Source: Viscum album
Taxonomy: Eukaryota; Streptophyta; Magnoliopsida; Santalales; Viscaceae
Assembly (NCBI GenBank): GCA_963277665.1
Contig: OY728136.1
Span: forward strand, 810,799,123 to 810,863,122
Reading direction: 5' to 3'
DNA: 64,000 nt
The notes beneath the pieces are model-generated. The model searched no databases, was not told the origin of the DNA, and saw only the letters and a list, made by a program, of their open reading frames with translations. Shown in pieces: positions 25,186 to 36,989 of this stretch. The position numbers were made by a program, and so were the translations under genes. Position 1 is the first letter of the stretch. The number at the start of each line of letters is the position of its first letter.

Positions 25186-26600
25186 CATTTCATATATTTA
25201 TATTATACATATGTTCATAAACAAAATATATATCATATATAACTCATGTGTTACATTTTAGAAATAATTACATCATGATCTATGTAATACGATCAAGAAT
25301 AACAAGTAAAAACACGTATGATTAACAAATTAGTTATTACTCGGAACATTTTCTTAACTAGGAAATGTTTTATAAAAGTGTAATTTAATGTCCTAAATGA
25401 ATCATATATAATTTCATAAAAGTTATTATGATTTTTCTTTAAGTTATTAATATTTTTAAAACCACAAAATAGGATTTTTAGACACGTATAGAGGAAATCA
25501 TACCTATGATAAGGGATTTTTGTCTCTCCTTTACTTTTGTGAGACACACGCCTGATGCAATACTTATTTATTTTACATGGTTTATATATCGCCCATGAAT
25601 GTAATTTATGATTATTATCCATAATATTATGGAATATTAATTTACATCTAATATTCTTTCTTTCATGGGTCATACGGTTTTACTAATTATAAAGTTGTAA
25701 GGGTTAATTTTAGAATCTCTTTTTTTATTCTGGATTTTTTATACGTAAGTATCTACTGGGGAATATTTCACTACCATGTCCATGTTTCTAAAAATTATAT
25801 TCCAATATATATTTTTTTATTCTTCTAAAAAATTTTAAAATGATTTTTTACCCGTGAATTAATTTTCATTAAACTGTATGAAAGGAATCATTTTTAATTT
25901 TCCTAATGGGTTACCTTTTGACATTTTTATAAAAAGTACAAGAAAATTGAGTTTTTAACTTATATGACATGAATGGATTTTTATGGATTCATGATTCCAT
26001 ATTCCCATGAATCATCCATTGAAATCTTACAAGTTTATTTTTGAAATAAAATATTTTCATTTAAAATTATACAACATATTATAAAAAGAAAACCATTTCA
26101 ATGATTAGATGATATTTTTTTCAAGAATTATTTTTAATTGAATTTTTCATGTTTCTTATTATTTCAAATAAGTTTCAATTGAAAGGGGTTTGAAATTTTT
26201 TTATGTTTTAAAAGGAAATATTTAAGGAAAATTCATATTCCAAGTGTGCTTTAAATATAATCCCCATCCTTTGATGACGTACTTAATTATTGTTAAAAAA
26301 TACAATTCGAATTCTTTATACAAATGATTTATGTTTTTATGGAATGATGTCTATTAAAACCTCTTAATTTAATGGGTTATTATTTTGATGAAATGATTAT
26401 GAATCTTATATATTTTCTGCATGTTATGATATGATTACATGTTTACAAAACCCTTTTAGTTACCTAGTTATGATATGATTTTTTATGATATTATTACACA
26501 TGTATGTATGAATTAATTCTGATATGGGTGAGAACTGTATCATCCTACAATTCATTAGGTAATGATTAATATCTCATGATATATACATAAAGGACCTTGT

Positions 26601-26745
26601 CTACTAAGATGGTATTGGGAGTGAACCTTGACTGCTAAATTTGGTTATATGAGTAAACAATGACTACTAGGATGGTTATGGGAGTGAACCATGACTACCA
26701 AGATGTTATAGTATGTGAACCCATACTACCACAATGGCATTTTCA
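26601..26745 (+). repeat. 31-bp minisatellite in element B 3' LTR
   Basis: Units start GAGTGAAC/GAGTAAAC at 26619, 26651 and 26682, with a further unit near 26711 and part of one before 26619. The consensus is close to GAGTGAACCATGACTACC plus AAGATGGTTATGG. Confidence 0.65.
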
Positions 26746-27279
26746 ATGGTGCCTTGACTTATATGGAAATCATTATTATATTCTTATTGTCTTCCTAAAT
26801 TCCATGTTTTATTCCTATGTTATGCTTCCGTGGATCATGCTCATTATTTCCTTGTGATTCATGTTTTATGAACTCTCAATCATTATTATATGATTCAGGT
26901 AAATGTTTTTTGATATGCATGGTATGATCTTATATTTTCATGATCATTTTATCAAACCCTTATTCTCATGATTATGTTTACATGTCTCAATTTTTACCCT
27001 TAATAAGTTTCTGAGATCACCCTTTTTCTTATGTTTTCTCATCCATATGTTATAAATAAAGGTTTTAGTTAGGCGTACTAAAGGGGAAGAATATTATGCG
27101 AGATATTGAAGATATTTCACAAAATTAGAGAAATGTGTCCCATGTTTCCAAAGGCACTAAACTAATACATAATTTGTTAATGTAAATGTGTAATGTGTTA
27201 TGTATTCCAAAAATATGATGTAATTTATATGTATGAAAAGTGAGGTTCACTTAATTTATAATGGATTTTCATTATTTTT

Positions 27280-27389
27280 GATATCACGTATCAAACTATG
27301 TATATAAAATACCCATTAAATCCCCAAAATCACACACCTTGCCCTTATGTCAAAGACCGGTGTAATATTGGTTATGTATCGAGGCCCTA
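27280..27389 (+). other. Remaining element A interior between B and A's 3' LTR
   Basis: About 110 bp with no motif. It contains several CpG or GC-richer strings (CAAAGACCGGTGTAATATTGG, TATCGAGGCCC). By position it is the end of element A's interior, including its purine tract, which I cannot make out. Confidence 0.35.
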
Positions 27390-29368
27390 ATAGTATGAAT
27401 TTTAATATTTTCATTTTCATAAAAAAATTATTACCCTTATGTTTTTTTATTAGATTATATTTCTTAAATGAGAAGTTTTATAAAATATATAATTTGATAT
27501 GATGATAGAGAAATTTTATTTTCCAGAAGAATATAGTTTTGATGAATACACTTTTTTATTTAATTCATTTATTTTTAAAATAAATTTTATTTTAATAAGA
27601 CATTCTTAATAAATATTTTTTTTTAAATATTTAAGATGATATATTTTAATGATCTCAAAAGTAATTTATAAGGGTAAAAAACAGTTATCATCATAAAATC
27701 CCATATTTCTTGTAAATTAGGTTTTTATTTAAAAATTTAAATTTTCATATACAAATAATTTTTTGATAAAACAAATATTATTTTTGAAATAAAAATTTCT
27801 AAATTATCCAATTATTTGTTTAAACAATTTTATAAAACAAAAAAAAATTGGGTAAAAAAATAATATGGAGTAAATATAAGGAATGCATTATTACATCATA
27901 AAATCTAAAAAGTGATATATTAAATAAAATAAATAGTATCACTGAAAAATATTATTTCTACACTTAAAAATAAGGTATATTTTACAATTTTTTATTAATT
28001 TTATAATCCCTTAATGAATCAACGAATACTTATGTTATATTTTATGATTTTATTGTCTATTCACTAAGAACATGACTCATTTACATATCACCAATTTTTT
28101 AAATTGAATGAGTTTGGTTCATAAACATGAAATAATTGAAAAACACTCCTATTTGGTAGAAACTATATGTAAAATCCTTGGGAATGTTTTTGGTTTGGAT
28201 TATTTTTTCATATTGGGTCCAAATCATATGTTTTGAAATTAATAAACATACACCGCTCCCTCTATTTTTACAAATACTCAACCAAAATTGAATTCATATT
28301 CCCTTAAAACCATTTAAAAATGATCTTAATCTACCATTTCATCTCTAAATCCTTCATAAAATACTCATAATCACTCAATAATATCCTAAAAATATTTGTA
28401 ATGTTCCCTCACATGTTATGTCTCTCTCTCTTTGTTCTGTCTATTCAATAATCATATTTATATTGTTCTTTTTTCTTTCAAATTGTTCATATTAGGATAT
28501 GTTTTTAGAGATTTGCAAACAATCTATATGATTTACATGTGTTGAGAGACCAAATTTACTATTATTAAAACCTTTTATTAATATTTATGTATCTTAGTTA
28601 TGATACCAAAATTTTCATGTGATTTTTCATCCAAATCTCTTATGTAGGGAATTCTCATCACTATTTCTAGTCATGGGTATTCAAATAGATTCACCTGTTA
28701 ATTTTCTTAATTACATTTTTGTAACCCACACTCCATAATAATGGGATTTAAAGTGATTTAATATTTTCTTATGTTGTATGGTGTTTGTAGAACATTAATA
28801 TATATATGTGATATTAATGTGATGGGTGGGTCAAGAATTATATATTGATCTAATGCAGTGGGTAAAGTTTTTATCTCATCAGATTTAATTTATGGTTATT
28901 GGTTTTTATCCTAAGGATCCTATGTTATCATATCTTATAGGTTGTCCTTGACTTATGTTTATCATTTTTTGTTTTACATTGTCTCGAAATTCATATGATT
29001 CCCTAATGTTTCCATCTTATATTATTCATCAAATATTATGTTTTTGAATCTCAACCATTTTGAGATTCCTTAAAAAATATATTGAATCACATATATTTTT
29101 TCATAATTTTATACTTTGATTATTATATTACTGGGATTTATAGCTTACCCATTTCATATGTACATTCCCAGGTTATCCCATGCAGTTTTAGAAAATCAAT
29201 AAATTATAAGGGAATGACAGAGGAGTTTTAAATATATATGTTTAATCTCTGTTTGTGTAATTTTGTTTTGTAAATAATTTCCCATTGATACGTGGCCTCA
29301 TGATCTTTTTGGATTTTATTGTGTCTTCTATTATGTAGTAAATAATTAAATATAGTTTATTAAATATA
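27390..29368 (+). repeat. Element A 3' LTR
   Basis: The 3' half matches the element E LTR: ATGATACCAAAATTTTCATG at 28603 against ATGCTATCAAAATTTCACCC at 55400, then GGTTATCCCATGCAGTTT at 29173 against GGTTATCCCATGCATTTT at 55961, with nearly equal spacing (about 570 and 562). It also matches the window start. The 5' edge is uncertain, placed at a GTATGAATTTTAATATTTTC string resembling TGTAATTCATAAAATTTTC at 58934. At about 2 kb it is shorter than the 3.2-kb LTR of E, so it has internal deletions or belongs to a subfamily. Confidence 0.55.
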
Positions 29369-30578
29369 TGGGTTGTCCTATATGGTATATGAGTAAAGTT
29401 AAATGCAAAGAGTTATACTATTTAAAATAAATAGTTGAATATCAATTTACCTGAGAGTGTTTAGAATATATTGTTAAAGTGATAATGTAAATAGATACAA
29501 TATTTACAAAATATTTCTTGGAATATTATAAGGGATTTGTTTCTAAATTTGATGATGATGTTCTTAAAATGAATTATATATAGATAGAAAAAGATGCATT
29601 ATAACATATTATTATTTCAAGGATTTCAAATATAAGATCAACAATTTTAACTTAACCAATATTATTACAGTGTTTCTACATTATTAATATTAGATTGACT
29701 CATAAATTTTACTCACTTTGAGGATTGCGGGAGTATTTTATCAGATGGTCACATATGGATGTGATATGAATAATATATATATATATATAATGGATAGAAA
29801 TTGCATTACTGTATAAACATCTTGATAGTCATGTTATATATATACATGTAAAACACATACTCAATTTTTTGTAATAGGTTTAGGTATATAAAGTAATTAT
29901 AATATCAATTATATCCAAATTTTATTCATTCATGTGTAATAAAAATTTTCTTTACATGAACTTTTAAATTAAAAACATACCCTCAATATAAAAACATATA
30001 TTTTTCCCTAACTGAATATCATAATTTAGTAAAATGGGTTTCTATGATATTCAATATGTATCTTGAATAAACTCTTATATACACTAAAAATGGTTTTATA
30101 TGGGATATGATTAGTTTATTATAGAGTTTATATTTATATACTTATTACATTGAATTATATGTGAATTTATATCTTAGGTAATTTCATATAGTCATAGATA
30201 AACATAGGGATGTGTACATATTATCAGTCCTTCTTACCTATGTTTGAAGAGACGCCTAGCATGAGAAATGTTTTACTTTGATACCTAACATATGCAAGTC
30301 AACATATTAACTTATCTATTCATTGTGTGTTTGGGTATATAACATATTTTCTATTTTTTTGAAGTGAAAAAGATAGGATTTTTCCACATGTATAAAATGA
30401 AACGATATCCATCCCATGATTGAATGAGAGTGAAAAATTCATGGCATACTTAGTTTTTTCACATATGATGTGTTCAAAAACATTGATAAGTGATATGTAC
30501 TGTTCTTATAATATATATGAATTTCATGTGATGTATTCGCCTACATGATAATTTTATTTCATGGAATCCAAAAATTCA

Positions 30579-30624
30579 GAGAGACCAATAATATATTTAC
30601 ATCTTCTATATATATTGGTCTCTC
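30579..30624. repeat. Inverted repeat with GAGAGACCAATA arms
   Basis: The arms GAGAGACCAATAATATAT (30579-30596) and TATATATATTGGTCTCTC (30607-30624) pair over about 17 bases with one or two imperfections around a 10-base loop. The 12 bases nearest the outer ends pair perfectly and are GC-richer than the surroundings. Confidence 0.6.
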
Positions 30625-30789
30625 AATGTCATGGAAAATAGGATTATATAACATACATAATATTTATATGATACATATTGTGGTGTACATGTTCATATAG
30701 ATATGTTAGAATGTTTGATAGAGTCTAAACAATATCCCTTAGTAACCTGATTATCACTGATTATTTATTAGAGTCTACTTGTAGTATGC

Positions 30790-30815
30790 AACTATGAAAT
30801 TGGGATTTCATAGTT
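30790..30815. repeat. Perfect 11-bp inverted repeat, 4-base loop
   Basis: AACTATGAAAT, loop TGGG, ATTTCATAGTT. No U-run follows that would suggest a terminator, and the host is eukaryotic, so it is listed only as a hairpin-forming repeat. Confidence 0.6.
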
Positions 30816-31714
30816 ATTGTCAATGCTGCTAAGGCCAATAGGGTTACATAGATTTTCACGTGGATTAGGATAATTTTTTTAAAATTATAATTCCCAAAAT
30901 GATGACAATTTTATGAAAACATAAATCCAAAATTTGTTTTATGAATTCAAAAATAGTTGTGATTTTTTTCATAAAGCTTTTATGGGATTTCAATGAAAGC
31001 ATAATATTTTTGAATGTGCACTAACATGTACATGATTTATTTTTATGTATACATGCATGTATGATTCATGATAAACATTTATATATATTATATAATATTT
31101 ATTTTTTTATATTTAAAGATTTTATATGATTCAGGAATTGTATCAAGAATGCGATACATGAAATATAATTATATATATAAATGATATATATTTATTTTTC
31201 AGGAAGTTAATAATAATAATAAAAATATAAATAAAAATTATATATATACATATATTTATTATTATTTCTCTTGAAATGTTTCATCAATTACAATTCAACT
31301 AAGAGTTGATTATAGGCTATTCATTAATTCAATTATATTATTTTATGAATTATCACAACTATAAGAAACGCATATGATGATTTAATAGATTATTTGACTT
31401 TATATATAGAAGAGGATTAGATCCTACTGTGGGATATATGTATATGTAATACTTGTGAATACTCTACTAACCATTTCTTGATCCAACAAAACCATTTATC
31501 TCTTAGAGAGATTGATAATAACCCTTTGGATATTGGGTATTCCCATGAATCATTCACGGGAAAATTTTCTAGTTTACCCCATCAATGTTACCATGTATAA
31601 AATATCAAATTCTCATGATTTTACATAATCGTTCACCATAGAAGGAAGTTAGATACTCTTATAACTCTTATTTTCAGGTGCACTATTTTTCATATAATTT
31701 TTATATTAATAATT

Positions 31715-31856
31715 TAGATGATAGATCTCATATTGTTTTGGCTTATCTTCCATTATTTATTATCATATAATGTTTTTACAATACCTAGATGATAGATCTC
31801 ATATTGTTTTGGCTTATCTTCTATTATTTATTATCATATAATGTTTTTACAATACC
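31715..31856. repeat. Two-copy 71-bp tandem duplication
   Basis: TAGATGATAGATCTCATATT... (31715-31785) is repeated at 31786-31856 with a single difference (CTTCCATT against CTTCTATT). This near-identity stands out among sequences whose LTR pairs are heavily diverged, so the duplication is recent. Confidence 0.85.
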
Positions 31857-33774
31857 TATCAATTATCATGAAATTGAATTTTGTAACTTATTTAAAAAAT
31901 AATAAAAGGGAATATGCATAATAATATAATGTTTAAAAATATATGAAATCCCATAGATTAAAAAAAATATAATCACACAACATAGAAATATATTACTTTA
32001 TGAATATTAATATATTCCCCAATGAAATATATTTTTGAATTATAAATAAGGGTAAAATATCGTAAATGATGGAAAAAGTAATAGATTGCCTGAATAGTCC
32101 ATATTTTATTAATTAATTCAAATAAATACTAAAATATTGAATATACTAAAGGCACAAAAATAAGGAAATAATGGCCAAATAGTACATACCATGAAAAATT
32201 ATATTGTATATAATTACACAAACAGAGATGTTTTCTAAGTTTATTAGTATAATATATTATCGATGAAATTTCGAAAAGAAAACACTTATGTTAGTCTATC
32301 ATAGCCCCCTCAGACAAAAATCTATATTTATAGATTCATATAATGTATTATGGGATTATAGAAAATGTGTAATCCTAACTAACATAAAAATAATCTATTT
32401 ATTTAATACATAGGTAAGAATTATTCCCATGAAATTAGATAATAGAGGTGAGGCATCGTTTATAAAATATCAAAAAGTAATCCAAAGGAAATTCTTGAAA
32501 ATTTTAATTTCTCATTGTAGATTAATATTATATATTTTAAACAAACCCTTTAAATTTACATATACATAAATAAATAAGAACATTAAATTATTAAGATCCA
32601 AAAGTTAATTTAAAACTCGATATCATGATGCTCAAACCAAGGGTCTAGAATTTAACATCAAAAAAATTATTTAAGTTGGTCAATTAGACTTTAATAATCC
32701 ATTAATGAATGGATCCCAAGTCTATTTTAAAACAAATTTCTAACGGGGATTAAAATACTTAAACTTATTTTTAAAGTAATAAAACCTTTCTTGAAGACCA
32801 AAAATGGATCAATATTTAATAAATAACACATTTAATTTTAAAAAATACAATTCCAAGATAATAATATATATAAAATAGTGAATGTGGTTTAAACATCATT
32901 TAAGATATCATTATCATGTTATAGAACCAAATCATCATGAAAGAATCCAAAAACATAAATAAATACATATAAAACAACAATTACAAAATTATCCCCTTGA
33001 AATACCCTTATTTAATAATGAATAAATCCTAGATATCATGATATAATACATTTAGAAAAAAATTTAATGTCAATTTGTAACACAAAAATCCTTATTGTGA
33101 AAAATTAATTTACATATAAAATAAACCTAATAAATTTATAGAAACACCTAGAGTTGTTTAATAATTTTAGTAGGATAATAAAACATCATAGCCATTGGAA
33201 ACCCAATTTATATCAAATAAGAATATAACCAAGGAGACAAAAAATATATATTTTATTTAGGGAAGATATATTTCATTAGGATTTGAATGAAAAATTAGTT
33301 TGGGAAACTGAAGAACACAATAGTAATAAATACAATCCAACTAAAAATATAAAGATAAAAAACTATAGATGATATAAAACATTTTAATGATCTAATGTAG
33401 GTGTAGGAGGAACAATCAAAAACACCATTTTTATAATGAACCTCATGGATTAGAGACGTAGAAAATAAAATTTTAGCAACCATCTCCCCATTGAGATAAA
33501 AAGAGAATAGATTTGAAAATTGGTTAAGAGTGATAGAGAGAATTATAAAAAAAATAGTAATATAACATTAAATAACTCAATTGGAATCAAATAGGAGGAC
33601 ATCAAAAACCATGAAATGGGAAGGTCATGTATCACGAGGCTCCACTTTGGATTATTATTTTAATTTTTAATGATAATTAGTCTATACATAGGTCAATATT
33701 TAAAGATATAGAAAATTAATTTTATAAAATTGAATAACATCACTTGTTTCACAATATTTTTACATGGTTTACCC

Positions 33775-36700
33775 AAAAGTGACCTCATAGTGCGAGAGCC
33801 ACTAAATAACTTAGGAATAACATAATGGTTGGGATTTAATATTTTCATACCAATAATTAACAATTTACCAACAACTTTAAAAAATTTCAATATCAACCCT
33901 AGACTTTTGTACATATCATTACATGATTTAAGAATAACAAAACGTCAAAATAAAATTCACGGATTGTAAAGTCTAGTGTCTTTTGAAAACTGTACAAAAT
34001 TAAAAATCATAAAAAAATTATTTAATATACATATTGAGATAATAGATTACATTGTGCTCATACATTTTCATAGGATAACCTGGGGATTACAAGAACAAAT
34101 AAATGAGCTAAAAATCTCAGTATGGAAATAAGCATAAGAATAATTATTTAGAACATTGGTTAGAAGAAATGAATTAATGATATAAAATGGAATGTAACAT
34201 GACTGATGACATGGAATCATAACATATAAAACATGGAATAATTTAAACATTGAATCATAGTAATGTGGAAGTAACATAAAATATGACTTTAGCATGATTC
34301 AAGGCTCGTTTCACATAGAGTATCACAAGTCAAGGCAAACCAACAAGATCATTGCACATGGGGCACAAGTCAAGGCTAACTGCCAAGACCCATCCACATA
34401 AAATATCATGAGAGCAAATAGTACCCAGTGCATTGAATCACTATTTGAGTTCCCATACAATAACATGTTAATGAATATTTTTTCTAGAAAAATAATCATA
34501 CATAATCATTCGTACATAAATATAATGGTATTCAAGGAATAAAATGGGTACTATAATCACGTTATAAAGAATAAACAAAGGTCATATCACACAAGTTTCC
34601 ATAAAGGAAGGAATTAGACCATTAATGGACAATAATAAGGTATAATAAGAATATATAATGATAACTAACGTCAAATTGAAGTGATATCATGGAAAAAATC
34701 TATTTAATAAACATTAGAATTAAAACATTTTAATGTAGTTTAAGAAAAATATAAAGGATCATTTAAAACAGAAAAGTGGAAAATATTTTATATAAAACTA
34801 GAAGTGAACCAATATTGTTTTCATGATAAAATTTTGATTTTATAAAAATAATTGGGTCTTAAAATAGATTATATAGTGTACGTGAAATTGGGTAAGAATT
34901 CAGTAAGTTCTTTTAAAAGAGATTGCTTATCGGGAATAATTGAGATGGGAACCACTTAAAAAATATGTATATCCCCAAAAGATAATGATGAATGGATATT
35001 GAAACATCATTTTTGGAAAATATATAAAGAATTCAAATTTTTTACTTAAAATAAAAAGATAACTTCATTTGTGTAAAAATAATGATAGGGCAACCCGAAA
35101 GAATAATTGAGGTTCGGGTAGAACCCCTTACCTTAAGTACTAAGGTGTTCTTTACATGATCTTAATATCCAGGATAATCAAAATAGATTCATTAATACAT
35201 ATTTCCAGAATATATTATACATTTATTTTATTTATTATAACCTTATTAATTTCATTCGTGGCCTTTTTGACGGGTTCATAGGTTTAACTTCATTGTTTGG
35301 GAGTAGTTGTTTCCTTGGTAATCATTATAGGTTTACTTATATACATCTAAAGACAATCATGTAAGATGAGGATGGTTTCCAAAAGTTGAAGTTATATGTT
35401 ATTATAGAACACAAATAATATTAAATTTTTATAAAATTAATTTGGTTATTTTTAGTGAGGATGAATAATTATATAAAACTTTAATAATAACCATTTTGTT
35501 TAATTGAAGGGTGTTTATCACAACAAACTCCTTTGGTTATATAACTTAATAACATTTTAAAATAATGATTCCATAACATTAAATAAGATATATTACATAC
35601 ATAATAATCATGATATACCATAAAAAAGGTTTAATTACCATAATTGAAGGCGATAATAGAAATTGAAAACCTGTCATTCTTGAATGAGATAAATTAACAC
35701 ATCTCAGAACGTGTTTCCTTTTAAATTATAAAAGGAGGGGTGAGGAGATTTGATGATGAATTATTACATTATCATAAAAAAATTACAGTAAATTTATGTT
35801 TCTAGAGTTATCACACCATTTGGATGAGGAGGGGTGATGATATAAAAGAATATAAAGGAAAACGAAAATAAATTGAATGAAAATGGAAGAGGGTTTACCT
35901 CTTGATTACTTCCTCTTAAGAACCTCCTTAAGGGAGTGGTTTTGATATTTTGATGAGACCAAGAGCTCATAGAAGTAGAATAAAAGATTTAGAGATATAT
36001 TTTATCAGAATTTGGATAAGGTAAAATGCTTGAGAGGTGTGTGGAGAAGAGGTGGTGTTGGGTGGTTTTTATAATGGAGAAGAGGGGTGTTTTGTCAATA
36101 TTTTATACATTAGGTTATTATTATTCTTAAGATAAGAAATATAAATGATTAATGAGACTAAATATAGTAATTAGATCATTTTAGTTTTAACCAATGGTTC
36201 TTACATCATCCATGAATCAATAAATAGTGTATTTAATTTATAATGTCTACATACCGTAAATTACCATATTTTACTATTCACCCAAAAATCAAGTACTTTA
36301 GAAAAATTCCAAAAATTTACCGTAACCATTTTTTACCATGTAGATTCCAAAAATGAACTCAATTTTATTGTCATAATTTTATAAATATGAGTAATTTAAC
36401 TATTAATTAAAACCATATTTTAATTGAAAAATATAAAATTAAAAATTAAAACTTATATTCTAAAATGTTGAGAAATTAATTAAGGTCAGATAAAATAATA
36501 TTATAATCATAAGACATAAAAATATTATTTTATCAATACATTTAATGAAAATAATATTTCTTTTAATTTATTAAATTAATCTTAAATTCATAAGTAAATG
36601 TAGATGACTTACCGAAATACCAACACATAATTAATAATTTTTAAAATATTTATTTAATTATACTATGATATAATTATATCATATTGACACTTATAATATT

Positions 36701-36959
36701 GATAAATTTAATTTATAAATTAATTAACGAGGTTACTATTGAATTGGCTGGTTTACTATCCAGAAAGGTCACATTACAATTCCTAAGGTCAAGTTACTAT
36801 TTCCCCAGTAAATGTTTATAAACATCTGGAGATACATTTAATTTCACTCACTCTTTATTTATAAAGTTTTTATTGTATTATATATGTAACATTATGTGAT
36901 TATAATATAATACATAAAAATATGTTGTGGATCTATTGATAAAAAATTGGGTCCTTACA
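33775..36959 (-). repeat. Element C 3' LTR
   Basis: Collinear with the right-hand LTR: TTTAGAACATTGGTTAGAAG (34147 and 42302), GAATCATAACA (34216 and 42371), the GCACATGG...CAAGTCAAGG strings (34355 and 42511), and near the 5' end TTATGTGATTATAATATAAT (36891 and 46259). Its right end is ...GGGTCCTTACA, i.e. TGTAAGGACCC on the minus strand. The left edge is approximate. Confidence 0.8.
36066..36073 (-). promoter_or_regulatory. TATA box of element C 3' LTR
   Basis: The minus strand reads CCATTATAAAAACCACCCAA with a pyrimidine-rich start-like stretch downstream (CACCTCTTCTCCACACACC). The other LTR has a decayed version near 45440. Confidence 0.5.
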
Positions 36960-36976
36960 TTATTACTCCATTATAA
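36960..36976 (-). other. Element C polypurine tract
   Basis: The minus strand reads TATAATGGAGTAATAA directly before TGTAAGGACCC. Relatives have a G-rich tract such as AAGGGGGAG here. Confidence 0.5.
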
Positions 36977-36989
36977 AATTTATCCCTCA

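Larger units (their letters stand above)
14919..27279 (+). mobile_element. Element B: long-LTR gypsy element with gag only (TR-GAG-like)
   Basis: Two collinear LTRs (14919-19635 and 22561-27279, each about 4.72 kb) enclose a 2.9-kb interior holding a primer site, a leader, gag with a decayed zinc knuckle, and a purine tract. No reverse transcriptase or integrase motif was found. A gag-only interior with long LTRs is the layout named TR-GAG in plants. A deletion derivative of a full gypsy element is the alternative. It lies within the interior of element A, near that element's 3' end. Confidence 0.8.
22561..27279 (+). repeat. Element B 3' LTR
   Basis: It starts TATAACACCCCTGATATTTT (from TGTAACACCCC) and is collinear with the 5' LTR over its whole length. 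A 126-codon minus-strand frame at 25293-25673 has a shorter relative at the same place in the 5' LTR (17718-17909). The likeness simply reflects LTR homology. Confidence 0.85.
29369..33774. other. Unassigned AT-rich DNA
   Basis: I recognise no protein motif, LTR pair or RNA gene in these 4.4 kb. The part from about 32200 onward has the flavour of a minus-strand LTR (poly-A/T blocks, then a GAGATAAAAAGAGAATAG segment), but no partner was identified. It contains two clean hairpins (30579-30624, 30790-30815), a 71-bp tandem duplication (31715-31856) and an (AT)n run at 29773-29789. Confidence 0.4.

Noticed and set aside
25293..25673. 126-codon open frame on the minus strand, the second longest in the window
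   Set aside because: It lies wholly inside the B 3' LTR; the matching frame in the 5' LTR (17718-17909) is shorter and shares only the homology expected of paired LTRs. No domain.
30805..30830. Hairpin at 30790-30815 as a transcription terminator
   Set aside because: No T-run follows and the genome is eukaryotic.
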